A stretch of DNA of 64,000 bases, from assembly GCF_008124765.1 (NCBI RefSeq), contig NZ_VNHS01000009.1, positions 186,001-250,000 on the forward strand, in the 5' to 3' direction. Under the pieces are notes generated by a model, which was given only the letters and a program-made list of their open reading frames with translations, had not been told where the DNA came from and ran no database searches. Below are positions 41,667 to 50,060 of the stretch, in pieces. The translations under genes and the position numbers were made by a program. This DNA is from Paenibacillus methanolicus. GTDB lineage: Bacteria; Bacillota; Bacilli; Paenibacillales; Paenibacillaceae. The stretch's first letter is position 1, and each line of letters begins with the position of its first letter.

Positions 41667-42010
41667 ATTTTTGGGAAAAAATCACCGGCAGCGACATGAC
41701 GAAAGAAATGAAAGCTTTTGACTCGCGAGTCCAAAAGCTGCCGGCTGATTATCAGTCGGCATGGAAAGAAATCAACGCCCATCTTTGGCCGCATTCGGAT
41801 TTCAGCGGTCGCAACCTCATGCCCATTCTAGACGGCGCGCTCGGCCTGCTCGAAGAAACGGCGGCGGACGGTCAGCGTGTCCAAGAGGTATTGGGCGACG
41901 ATATCAAAGGCCTCTGTTCGGCGCTGGCCGGCGAAGCCGGGGCGAAGTCATTTCGCGACAAGTGGCGCGATCAGCTCAACCATAATATCGCCAAAAAATT
42001 AGGCAAATAG
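41663..42010 (+). CDS. DUF1048 family protein
   Basis: 115 residues, all-helical, with the DUF1048 pattern MNFWEKITGSDMTKEMKAF, PADYQSAWKEINAHLW and LLEETAADGQRVQEVLGDDIKGLCSALAGEA (key residues only are diagnostic: L-E-x-A-x-x-G-x-V-x-V-x-G-D-D). Translationally coupled to padR by an ATGA overlap. DUF1048 proteins accompany PadR regulators in many Bacillota; their function is unknown. Confidence 0.88.
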   Translation: MNFWEKITGSDMTKEMKAFDSRVQKLPADYQSAWKEINAHLWPHSDFSGRNLMPILDGALGLLEETAADGQRVQEVLGDDIKGLCSALAGEAGAKSFRDKWRDQLNHNIAKKLGK

Positions 42011-42020
42011 GAGGGATACG

Positions 42021-42357
42021 ATGAGTATTCGAGATATCATCGAAGGCAAAAGAGAATGGCGCGCGTCAAAGCGCTCCCGCATGATTATCAGATCGTTTAT
42101 AAAGAGATCCAAAAATATTTCTTCAAAGTCGGCCCTGTCGAGTTGACCGAAGGGACGGGTTTGCTCTCGGGGATTGTCGATCTTTTCGAAGAGGGGGCGG
42201 CTATGAGGAAAGGCGTGCTCGAAGTGACGGGCCGTGACGTAGCGGCATTCTGCGACGATCTCATCAAGGATTCTAAAACTTACGCCGGCCTCTATCAAGA
42301 ATCTGTTGGCCCGAAAAACAACAAGCCATGAAAAAGGTTGCGGATCAATCCACGTAA
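42021..42357 (+). pseudogene. Second DUF1048 gene, two frameshifts
   Basis: AGGAGG and ATG at 42021 begin MSIRDIIEGKREW, but the remainder of the family sequence (MARVKALPHDYQIVYKEIQ, then ELTEGTGLLSGIVDLFEEG) is in another frame from about 42056. Near 42310 the frame changes again: the visible end KKVADQST is read only after a shift, stopping at 42355-42357. Intact relatives have one continuous frame of about 110 residues. Either a recent pseudogene or two sequencing errors. Confidence 0.75.
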
Positions 42358-42396
42358 GGGCATATCGGGATGGAAGAACCTACTGAAATGAGAAGG

Positions 42397-42432
42397 CATA
42401 AGAAAACCGCGCAGTGGCGCGGTTTTCTTATG
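42397..42432 (+). terminator. Terminator of the first PadR/DUF1048 operon
   Basis: CATAAGAAAACCGCGC (42397-42412) pairs perfectly with GCGCGGTTTTCTTATG (42417-42432); the A- and T-rich base of the stem works in both directions. Confidence 0.85.
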
Positions 42433-42472
42433 ATCACTTGCAACTTTCATGGGCAAAGTAATTAATTCGAAA

Positions 42473-42508
42473 CACTACCTTGACAGTCGAGGTAGTGTGG
42501 CGTATTAT
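42473..42508 (+). promoter_or_regulatory. PadR promoter with CACTAC-N13-GTAGTG operator
   Basis: TTGACA (42480-42485), 17-nt spacer, TATTAT (42503-42508). ACACTACCT (42472-42480) and AGGTAGTGT (42490-42498) form a perfect inverted repeat enclosing the -35 box, with the same 25-bp geometry as at 41263-41287. Confidence 0.85.
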
Positions 42509-42529
42509 ACAGACATGGAGGTGAGCAAC

Positions 42530-42859
42530 ATGAGCGAGAACAAAATCACATCCGACCTGTTGCGCGGCCATACGGACACGATGATTTTACGGCTCTTGTC
42601 CGAAGCGGACCGTTACGGCTACGAAATTACGAAGCTGATCGCCGAGCGTTCGGGCGGCGAGTATGAATTGAAAGAAGCGACGATGTACTCCAGTTTCCGC
42701 CGGCTTGAAGCGGACGGCGACATCGAGTGGTACTGGGGCGACGAATCACAGGGCGGACGACGCAAGTATTTTAGGATTACCGATAAGGGCAAGGAGACAT
42801 ACGCCCGCAACCTCAGCAATTGGGCGTATGCCAAGCGCGTATTAGAAAACTTACTTTAA
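42530..42859 (+). CDS. PadR-family regulator (exporter-associated)
   Basis: 109 residues from ATG 42530, with GGAGGTGAG 6 nt upstream; an in-frame start at 42449 would lie upstream of the promoter. Winged helix DTMILRLLSEADRYGYEIT, LKEATMYSSFRRLEADGDIEWYW, GRRKYFRITDKGKETY. It heads an operon with a HAAS/pentapeptide-repeat protein and a DrrAB-like ABC exporter. Likely represses that operon and, because the operators match, may cross-talk with the PadR at 41331. Confidence 0.9.
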   Translation: MSENKITSDLLRGHTDTMILRLLSEADRYGYEITKLIAERSGGEYELKEATMYSSFRRLEADGDIEWYWGDESQGGRRKYFRITDKGKETYARNLSNWAYAKRVLENLL

Positions 42860-42874
42860 AGGGGATGGGATGAA

Positions 42875-43741
42875 ATGAATAAGAAACTGACGGATTATCT
42901 GGATAGCGTATTCGCGGCATACGACGGCGTGAAGAGCGTCAACGAATTAAAGTCCGACCTGCTCTCCGATCTGCAGGAGCGTTATCGCGAACTGAAGGCC
43001 GAGGGCAAGGACGACGACACCGCGTTCAAGCGGACGATCGAGACCATCGGCGACATCGAGGAGACGATCTTGGAGGTCGCCAACCTCTCCCGCTCGCTGG
43101 AGCGGCAGGTGGTGACGAACCTGAGCGCAAGCAACCTGGTAGACAGCGACTTCGCGGGTATAACTGCTCACAAAGGACAGTTCACCGGCAGCGCGCTGCA
43201 CGGCTCCGACTTCTCGGGCGCGGATTTGACCGGCAGCTCGTTCAAGAGCAGCGACGTGCGCGAAGCCAATTTCGACGGCGCGAATTTGACCGACTGCAGC
43301 TTCACCACGCTGGATCTGAGGAATGCCAGCTTCAATAAGGCGATCCTCGTCCGGACGAATTTCAGCAAGTCGGGGCTGGATGGCGTCCGATTCACGGGCG
43401 CAAGAGTGACGGACGCGGCGTTCACGATGACGGATCTTCGCAAAACCAGCTTCGAAGGCTGCGCATTCGACGGCGTCGACTTTACCCTGTCCGACTTGAG
43501 CGGGCAACGGTTCGACGGGCAGACGTTCATCGGCGTGAAGTTTGATAAAGCGGGACTGCAAGGCGTGTCGTTCAAAGGCGCGACGCTGAAGAACGTCTCC
43601 TTCCAGTCGATGTCCATCTTCTCGAAGAAGTACTATCGCGCGATCAAGACGATCGACTTCGACGGCGCGACGATGGATAAACTGACCTACGCGCTGCTCA
43701 AAGGCATGGAAGCCAATCTGTCCAACGTGACCGTCGTTTAA
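42875..43741 (+). CDS. HAAS-domain protein with pentapeptide repeats
   Basis: 288 residues. Residues 1-75 form a helical HAAS/DUF1700-like domain (KLTDYLDSVFAAY, LKSDLLSDLQERYREL). Residues about 85-240 are a right-handed pentapeptide-repeat helix with the A(N/D)(L/F)xx rhythm, for example LHGSDFSGADLTGSSF and ANFDGANLTDCSF. This combination is common next to PadR regulators and ABC-2 exporters; some pentapeptide proteins protect gyrase, but nothing shows that here. The gene follows padR by 15 nt and precedes the ATPase by 19 nt. Confidence 0.87.
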   Translation: MNKKLTDYLDSVFAAYDGVKSVNELKSDLLSDLQERYRELKAEGKDDDTAFKRTIETIGDIEETILEVANLSRSLERQVVTNLSASNLVDSDFAGITAHKGQFTGSALHGSDFSGADLTGSSFKSSDVREANFDGANLTDCSFTTLDLRNASFNKAILVRTNFSKSGLDGVRFTGARVTDAAFTMTDLRKTSFEGCAFDGVDFTLSDLSGQRFDGQTFIGVKFDKAGLQGVSFKGATLKNVSFQSMSIFSKKYYRAIKTIDFDGATMDKLTYALLKGMEANLSNVTVV

Positions 43742-43760
43742 TTAAAAAGGAGGGATTCCG

Positions 43761-44549
43761 ATGAAAACCGCGCAAGCCGTGCAAACCGCGCATGCCAAGT
43801 CCATTCAAGTGAAAGGTCTGCAAAAATCCTACAAGCAGCTCCAAGTGCTGAAGGGCGTCGATTTCGAGGTGGAGAAGGGCAGCATCTTCGCGCTCCTTGG
43901 TTCCAACGGCGCCGGCAAGACAACGGTCGTCAAAATCCTCACCACGCTGCTCAAGCAAGACGGCGGAACCGCCGCCATCAACGGATTCGATGTCGCGTCC
44001 AAACCGGATCATGTGCGCCAGGAGATCGGTCTGACCGGACAATTCGCCGCCGTGGACGAAATCTTGACCGGACGGGAAAATCTGATCATGATCGCCAAGC
44101 TGCGCTACCTCAAGAACCCGCGTCAGGTGGCGGATACCATGCTGCAGCGCTTCGGCCTGACAGAGGCTGCCGACCGCAAGGCGTCGACGTATTCGGGCGG
44201 CATGCGCCGCAGGCTCGACATCGCATTGAGCCTGGTCGGCAACCCGCAGATTATTTTCCTCGACGAGCCGACGACCGGACTTGACCCCGAATCGCGCATC
44301 GAGGTGTGGAAGATCGTCAAGGAGCTGGCCGACGGCGGCACGACGATCTTCCTGACCACGCAGTATCTGGAGGAGGCCGAACAGCTCGCCGATCGAATCG
44401 CCATTTTGCATGAAGGAAGGATTATCGCCAGCGGCACGCTCGCGGAGCTGAAGAAGCTGTTCCCAACCGGCAAGGTGGAGTACGTGGAGAAACAGCCGAC
44501 CCTAGAGGAAATTTTCCTCGCGATCGTCGGCAATAAGGGGGAGAAATAA
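43761..44549 (+). CDS. ABC-2 exporter ATPase (DrrA/CcmA-like)
   Basis: 262 residues. Walker A GSNGAGKTT (47-55), Q-loop near LTGQFAAVDE, signature YSGGMRRRLD, Walker B IIFLDEPTTGLD, H-loop LTTQYLEEAE (Gln replaces the usual His). The C-terminal extension EYVEKQPTLEEIFLAIVG is typical of daunorubicin-type DrrA ATPases. GGAGG precedes the ATG. Stop and next start overlap by 1 nt (TAATG). Powers the permease encoded next; probable role in drug or lipid export. Confidence 0.92.
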   Translation: MKTAQAVQTAHAKSIQVKGLQKSYKQLQVLKGVDFEVEKGSIFALLGSNGAGKTTVVKILTTLLKQDGGTAAINGFDVASKPDHVRQEIGLTGQFAAVDEILTGRENLIMIAKLRYLKNPRQVADTMLQRFGLTEAADRKASTYSGGMRRRLDIALSLVGNPQIIFLDEPTTGLDPESRIEVWKIVKELADGGTTIFLTTQYLEEAEQLADRIAILHEGRIIASGTLAELKKLFPTGKVEYVEKQPTLEEIFLAIVGNKGEK

Positions 44550-45316
44550 TGGAAACGGTAAAAAACCACTTTTTCAGCGATCTGGGCGTCATGCTGGGAC
44601 GTTCCATGCGGCATATTACGCGGAGTCTGGACACGATCATCTCCGTCACCATCATGCCGATCGCGATGATGCTGCTGTTCGTCTACGTATTCGGCGGGGC
44701 CATTCAAGCCGGAACGGATAACTATGTGAATTACCTGCTGCCAGGCATCCTCCTGATCGCGATCGCCAGCGGCGTCGCCTACACGTCATTCCGCCTGTTC
44801 ACCGATATGCAGCGGGGCATCTTCCAGCGGTTTCACTCCATGCCGATATCCCGTTCGACCTTGCTGTGGGGCCATGTGCTGACCTCGCTCGTATCCAACG
44901 CGATATCCGTTGTCGTCATCATTGGCGTTGCGCTTATTATGGGCTTTCGGTCGTCGGCGGGGGTACTGCCTTGGCTTGCGGTAGCCGGCATTCTGGTCCT
45001 ATTCACGCTGGCGTTGACGTGGGTCGCGGCGATCGCCGGCTTATCCGCCAAAACCGTGGATGGAGCGAGCGCTTTCTCTTATCCGATTATCTTCCTGCCG
45101 TTCATTAGCTCGGCGTTCGTGCCGACCGAGTCGATGCCAACCGCCGTTCGCGTCTTTGCCGAGAACCAGCCGGTGACCTCGATCGTGGAAGCGATCCGCG
45201 CGCTGCTGGCCGGCCAGCCGGTAGGGAACGAGATCTGGGTCGCGCTTGCATGGTGCGTCGGCGTTATGCTCGTAGCTTATTTCATTGCGATGCGGGTGCA
45301 CAACAAGCGGGTGTAA
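44549..45316 (+). CDS. ABC-2 type exporter permease (DrrB-like)
   Basis: 255 residues with six hydrophobic helices and the ABC2_membrane pattern: MRHITRSLDTIISVTIMPIAMM at the start, then PGILLIAIASGVAYTSFRLFTDMQRGIFQRFHSMPI (key parts GI-RF-SMP) and the final VALAWCVGVMLVAYFIAM. Partner of the preceding ATPase, coupled by a 1-nt overlap. Together with PadR they make a repressor-controlled exporter; the substrate is unknown. Confidence 0.9.
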   Translation: METVKNHFFSDLGVMLGRSMRHITRSLDTIISVTIMPIAMMLLFVYVFGGAIQAGTDNYVNYLLPGILLIAIASGVAYTSFRLFTDMQRGIFQRFHSMPISRSTLLWGHVLTSLVSNAISVVVIIGVALIMGFRSSAGVLPWLAVAGILVLFTLALTWVAAIAGLSAKTVDGASAFSYPIIFLPFISSAFVPTESMPTAVRVFAENQPVTSIVEAIRALLAGQPVGNEIWVALAWCVGVMLVAYFIAMRVHNKRV

Positions 45317-45425
45317 GACAGACGCTCCAGCTCTTATTGCGGGTCCTCAATACTCCGACATTGCACTTCCTTCTAACCTGTACACAAGGTGGAGAACCCT
45401 AACCATATAGTGCTTCGACCATTGA

Positions 45426-45455
45426 GGTCCGCTGAATGAGCGGATCTTTTATTTT
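45426..45455 (+). terminator. Terminator of the PadR-ABC exporter operon
   Basis: GGTCCGCT (45426-45433) pairs with AGCGGATC (45439-45446, one G-T pair), then TTTTATTTT. Confidence 0.75.
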
Positions 45456-45460
45456 GGGCA

Positions 45461-45491
45461 TAAAAAAATGACCCCTGCATTCAAGGGTCAT
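45461..45491 (-). terminator. Minus-strand terminator-like hairpin
   Basis: ATGACCC (45468-45474) pairs with GGGTCAT (45485-45491); on the minus strand the stem is followed by seven T. No minus-strand gene precedes it, so it may guard against antisense transcription or be a relic. Confidence 0.6.
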
Positions 45492-45545
45492 CTCCGGGCA
45501 ACTTCACCGCTTTCGGCTCAGTCGAAGTATAAATGAAAAAATGGA

Positions 45546-45574
45546 TTGAACAAGAAATAACGCTATGATATAAT
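45546..45574 (+). promoter_or_regulatory. Sigma-A promoter of helD
   Basis: TTGAAC (45546-45551), 17-nt spacer, TATAAT (45569-45574), giving a leader of about 120 nt before the coding region. Confidence 0.8.
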
Positions 45575-45700
45575 CAGTAGCGCCATTGACATTTCAACAG
45601 AAAGAGTGTATTCGATTTTATTCCCACTTTAATCTTACCTCTCGAGCTTTGATTTGTCAATGCCCTTTTTTATAAAGGAAAAAGGAGTGTGTTCAAAGCC

Positions 45701-48118
45701 ATGGACGCGAAGGATTGGCAGCAGGAACGGGAACGGCTCGAACAAGTCGGAAGCAAGCTGCAGGCGAGAATCGCCGAGCTGGAGCCAGAGGTCGAGGGGC
45801 TGCATGATCAGGCCTCGGACATCCGCAGGCGCTTCTGGGAAGAAGTGACGATCAACACGGCCACGGACGAGGATTTCGAAGAAACGTTCCACACGATTAA
45901 CCAGCAGTCGGCGGTGCTGGCCGAGCGGGAGCGCGTTCACAAGTTGTTGACGCAGCAGTGGAAAAGCATGAAACGGCTGCTCCCGTCGCCTTATTTCGGA
46001 CGGATCGATTTCGAGGAAGACGGCATGGATTTCCGCGAGCAGGTCTACATCGGCGTCTCTTCCTTCGTCGACGATGACGGCTTGAGCTTCCTGATCTATG
46101 ACTGGCGCACGCCGATCGCGAGCCTGTATTACGACTACTCCCCGGGGCCGGCGTCCTATGTCACGCCGACGGGGCCGATCGAAGGGGCGATGGCGCTCAA
46201 ACGTCAGTTTCAAATTCAAGACGGGCAGATTCGCAGCATGTTCGACGCCAGCGAGACGATCGGGGACGAATTGCTGCAGCACGTGCTCGGCCAAGGCGCG
46301 GACTCGCAAATGAAAACGATCGTGGCCACGATCCAGAAGGAGCAAAACGCCATTATCCGCGATGACGCGAGCCGCATGCTGATCGTGCAAGGGGCGGCCG
46401 GCAGCGGCAAGACGTCCGCGGCGCTTCAGCGGGTAGCCTACTTGCTGTACAAACACCGCCAGACGATCAAGGCCGATCAGATCGTGCTGTTCTCGCCGAA
46501 TCCGATGTTCGCCAGCTACGTCTCCACCGTCCTGCCGGAGCTCGGCGAAGAGAACATGCAGCAGACGACGTTCCAGGAATATCTCGACTATTGGGCCGGC
46601 GCCGCGCTGCGGCCGGAGGACCCTTTCGACCAGATCGAATACGTCCAGACCGCGCATGGCGAGCCGGGCTATGAAGCTCGTCTTCAAGGGATCGCCTACA
46701 AATCCTCCGAAGCGTTCCTGCGGGCCTTGCAGAACTACGGCGCATGGCTGGGGCAAGAGGGCATGCAATTCCACGAGATCCGGTTCCAGAATCGCGTGGT
46801 GATTGCCGCCAAGCGCATGCGCGCGCAATTTTACGGCTATGACCGAACGCTTCCGCTCTACAATCGCGTCGTTCTGCTGCAGGAATGGCTGCTCGGCGAG
46901 CTGGCCGCGCGAGAACGCCGGGAACGGGAAGCGCCTTGGGTCGAGGAAGAGATGAATTATCTCGACGCGGATCAGTACGCCGAAGCGTTCGGCATGCTGC
47001 ATAAGGAGAAGGAGCTGTTCGATCTTGCGGAGCATTACGCCTCCGTCCGCGAACGCATCACCAAGAAGCGCCGGGAGGACGAAGCCGACTTCGACTTCGC
47101 GCTGAAGGAGGAAGAACTGCTCCGCCGCAGCATCGTGAAGGAGCGGTTCAAGCCGCTGCGGAAGATCGTGAAGACGTTCGCGTTCGTCGACGTTCGCGCC
47201 ATCTACGGCCAACTGTTCGAGAGCGAAGACGGTTACCGGGCGAAGACGAACGAGTCCTTCATACCTCCGCTTTGGCCGGAAATCTGCAGGCAAACGAACG
47301 AGAAGCTGCAGCGGAACGAGCTGTTCTACGAGGATGCGACGCCTTATTTGTACGTCAAAGAGCTGGTCGAGGGCGTTCGCACGAATACGGAAATCCGGCA
47401 TGTGTTCGTCGACGAGGGGCAGGACTATTCGATGTTCCAATTTGAATATATGAAGAAGCTGTTCCCCCGCGCCCGGATGACGGTGCTCGGCGATTTCGGC
47501 CAGGCGATCTTCCTGCAGGCGACGAGTCTAGCCGCGGCCGATTCGCCGCTGCTCCGCCTCTACGGCGAGGCCGACACGAGGCTGATCCGCCTGGTGCGCA
47601 GCTATCGTTCGACGAAGGAGATCGTCGAGTTCACGAGAGCGATGCTGCCGGGCGGGGACGAGATCGTCCCCTTCGAGCGAAGAGGCGCCAAGCCCGTTCT
47701 GACAAGAATGGACGACGGGGAGAAGCGGGATGCGCGGCTGCTGGCGGACATCGCGGCGCTCCGGGACGAGGGCTTCGATTCCATCGCCGTCATTACGAAG
47801 ACCGCGGCCGAGAGCCGGGAGGCCCATGAAGCGCTGCGTGTTCATCTAGGCGAGGCGCTGCGCTTGATTACGAAGGAGACGCCGGACTTCGAGAAGGGCG
47901 TGATGGTCATTCCCGTCTATCTGGCCAAAGGCGTCGAGTTCGATGCCGTCTTGGTCTACGAGGCTTCGGCTGACGCCTACGGGCGAGAGAACGAACGCAA
48001 GCTTCTGTACACGGCGTGCACGCGGGCGATGCACCGGCTCCATCTCTATGCGACGGGCGAATGGTCGCCGTTCGTGCGGGCATTGCCTGCGGATTTGTAC
48101 GAGGAAGCGTCATACTGA
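45701..48118 (+). CDS. helD: HelD, RNA polymerase-recycling ATPase
   Basis: 805 residues, close to B. subtilis HelD (774). The N-terminal antiparallel coiled coil (about 1-60, KDWQQERERLEQV) is the arm that enters the RNA polymerase secondary channel. Helicase-like domain 1A has Walker A VQGAAGSGKTSAAL (about 228-241); DWRTPIASLYYDYSPGPASY, Walker B-like VFVDEGQDYSMFQF, and RSYRSTKEI plus VYLAKGVEFDAVLVYEAS of domain 2A follow. It removes stalled RNA polymerase from DNA; related HelD/HelR proteins give rifamycin tolerance. The start is uncertain: AAGGAG is 14 nt before the ATG at 45701 and 2 nt before an in-frame GTG at 45689. Confidence 0.9.
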   Translation: MDAKDWQQERERLEQVGSKLQARIAELEPEVEGLHDQASDIRRRFWEEVTINTATDEDFEETFHTINQQSAVLAERERVHKLLTQQWKSMKRLLPSPYFGRIDFEEDGMDFREQVYIGVSSFVDDDGLSFLIYDWRTPIASLYYDYSPGPASYVTPTGPIEGAMALKRQFQIQDGQIRSMFDASETIGDELLQHVLGQGADSQMKTIVATIQKEQNAIIRDDASRMLIVQGAAGSGKTSAALQRVAYLLYKHRQTIKADQIVLFSPNPMFASYVSTVLPELGEENMQQTTFQEYLDYWAGAALRPEDPFDQIEYVQTAHGEPGYEARLQGIAYKSSEAFLRALQNYGAWLGQEGMQFHEIRFQNRVVIAAKRMRAQFYGYDRTLPLYNRVVLLQEWLLGELAARERREREAPWVEEEMNYLDADQYAEAFGMLHKEKELFDLAEHYASVRERITKKRREDEADFDFALKEEELLRRSIVKERFKPLRKIVKTFAFVDVRAIYGQLFESEDGYRAKTNESFIPPLWPEICRQTNEKLQRNELFYEDATPYLYVKELVEGVRTNTEIRHVFVDEGQDYSMFQFEYMKKLFPRARMTVLGDFGQAIFLQATSLAAADSPLLRLYGEADTRLIRLVRSYRSTKEIVEFTRAMLPGGDEIVPFERRGAKPVLTRMDDGEKRDARLLADIAALRDEGFDSIAVITKTAAESREAHEALRVHLGEALRLITKETPDFEKGVMVIPVYLAKGVEFDAVLVYEASADAYGRENERKLLYTACTRAMHRLHLYATGEWSPFVRALPADLYEEASY

Positions 48119-48252
48119 CGTAGCAAGGCGATGTCGGGCCGTCATAAGCCGCCGCCGCTCACGATGCCGTCCATCACCGACGCTGCCTGTTGCCCGTCCT
48201 CAAGACGAAGCGCATTCATCTTATGCTCACGATGAGCAGAAAGCAGGAATCT

Positions 48253-49749
48253 ATGTCCGCTACTAAGCAAACTCAACCTTCGGCAGCCGCCGGGGACGAC
48301 TTCTCGCTGAAAGCCATTCTACCGCCGCTCCTGGCGATTATCGTCGGCATGATCATGGTCATCCTGGACAGTACCGTCGTCAATAACGCCATACCGAAGT
48401 TGGTGGACTACTTCGATACGGATCTGAAGACGATCCAATGGACCGTTACCGGCTATACGCTGGCGTTATCCGCCGTTATCCCGCTTGCGGGCTGGATGAC
48501 CGATCGATTCGGCGCCAAGCGAATTTTCCTCATTACGATCGCCTTGTTCACGATCGGCTCCGTGCTGTGCGGTATCGCCCAGACGCCGGAGCAGCTCATC
48601 TTGTTCCGCGTCATTCAAGGCCTGGGAGGCGGCATGATGGCCCCGATCGGGATGGCGATGGTGTTCAAGCTTGCGCCGCCGGAGCGCCGCGGCTCCATCA
48701 TGGGCATGCTCGGCATCCCGATGCTGATGGCGCCGGCGTTCGGACCCGTGCTGTCCGGCTGGCTGGTCGATTCCGTCAGCTGGCACTGGATTTTCATCAT
48801 CAATCTCCCGATCGGCATCATCGCCATGATACTAGGGGCCAAGTATTTGCCGAAAGCTGATCGTCAGGCCGCCCCGCATCTGGACGTCATCGGCATGTGC
48901 CTCGCGCCGATCGCCTTCTCCATGTTGGCATACGGCGTGAGCGAAGGCGGCACGAGCTGGTCCCAGACGTCGACGATTACGGGCCTGGCCGTCGGCGGCA
49001 TCGCGCTCCTCCTGTTCATCTTCGTGGAGCTGCGGCAGAAGCAGCCGCTGCTCGAGCTTCGCGTGTTCCGGTCATCCGACTTCACGCGAGGCATCATCTT
49101 GACGTGGGTCGTGCAGCTCGCGCTGTTCGGCGCCATGCTGATCGTGCCGCTGTACTTGCAAGGCGTCATGGGCTATTCCGCGCTGGAGACGGGCTGGATC
49201 CTGATGCCGCAGGCGATATGCTCGGGCATCGGCATGCCGATCAGCGGCCGGTTGTTCGACAAGATCGGCGCGCGTCCGCTCGCCTTCGGCGGTCTAACCG
49301 TCATCTCCGTTGCCTTGTTCATCTTGTCCGGCATATCGGTGGATACGTCGCTGTGGGTGATCATTCCGTGCATCTGTATCATGGGTCTGGGCATGGGCTT
49401 CGCGATGATGCCGCTCAACACGCACGTGCTGAATTCGGCGCCTCGCGCGCTGGTGAGCCGCGTCACGCCGCTGACGACGGCCGCGCAGCAAGTCATCGTC
49501 TCGTTCGCGGCCGCGGGCTTGACGGGTTACCTGACGTCGCAGATCGCTTCTCATGCCGCGAGCGCGGGAGCGGACGCGAATCCGCTGAGCGCCGTCGTCG
49601 CGGGCTACGGCGACACGTTCTTCCTGTCCGCGTGCATCGTAACCACGGGCGTCGCGCTGTCGCTCCTGCTGCGCAAGCCGAAGCGGCAGGAAGTAGGCGG
49701 CACAGCCGGCGGGGAACAGCCGGACCCGGCGATGATGGCCGGTCACTGA
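48253..49749 (+). CDS. MFS drug exporter, DHA2 (EmrB/QacA) family
   Basis: 498 residues counted from ATG 48253 (GCAGGAA 6 nt upstream); longer in-frame starts back to 48190 have no ribosome site. TM1 MVILDSTVVNNAIPKLVDYF, motif A GWMTDRFGAKRIF, motif C region MAPAFGPVLSGWLVDSVSWHW, and about 14 helices. It resembles LmrB/Mdr proteins. It follows helD by about 130 nt without an obvious terminator between them, so cotranscription is possible. Coupling a polymerase-rescue factor to an exporter would fit a rifamycin-type stress response (inference). Confidence 0.87.
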   Translation: MSATKQTQPSAAAGDDFSLKAILPPLLAIIVGMIMVILDSTVVNNAIPKLVDYFDTDLKTIQWTVTGYTLALSAVIPLAGWMTDRFGAKRIFLITIALFTIGSVLCGIAQTPEQLILFRVIQGLGGGMMAPIGMAMVFKLAPPERRGSIMGMLGIPMLMAPAFGPVLSGWLVDSVSWHWIFIINLPIGIIAMILGAKYLPKADRQAAPHLDVIGMCLAPIAFSMLAYGVSEGGTSWSQTSTITGLAVGGIALLLFIFVELRQKQPLLELRVFRSSDFTRGIILTWVVQLALFGAMLIVPLYLQGVMGYSALETGWILMPQAICSGIGMPISGRLFDKIGARPLAFGGLTVISVALFILSGISVDTSLWVIIPCICIMGLGMGFAMMPLNTHVLNSAPRALVSRVTPLTTAAQQVIVSFAAAGLTGYLTSQIASHAASAGADANPLSAVVAGYGDTFFLSACIVTTGVALSLLLRKPKRQEVGGTAGGEQPDPAMMAGH

Positions 49750-49790
49750 TCGTCGCGCCTCGTTCCTCGGAATCGATTCGCCAGTTTGCC

Positions 49791-49830
49791 AATAGCCTTG
49801 GCCGTTCATCGGCCAAGGCTATTTGTTCTT
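49791..49830 (+). terminator. Terminator of the MFS gene
   Basis: AATAGCCTTGGCCG (49791-49804) pairs perfectly with CGGCCAAGGCTATT (49810-49823), then TGTTCTTTTATT. Confidence 0.88.
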
Positions 49831-50060
49831 TTATTCTTAGGTCGCTTGTCCTTCCTCCCAGCAGCGCGTTCCTGTTGATTCCCGCCTCGGCCCCATGAAT
49901 ATACTGGAAATTCTCCTAGAGGAAAATCCCCCGGGAGATAAGCATCTTCAAAATCGACTTTTTCAGGAACAACTAATTAGTCCAAGCAGTCATTCATTTC
50001 TAGCAATATATTATATTAAATCAAGTGCTAGCTTGGTTTTATATCAAAGATTGAGAGGAA

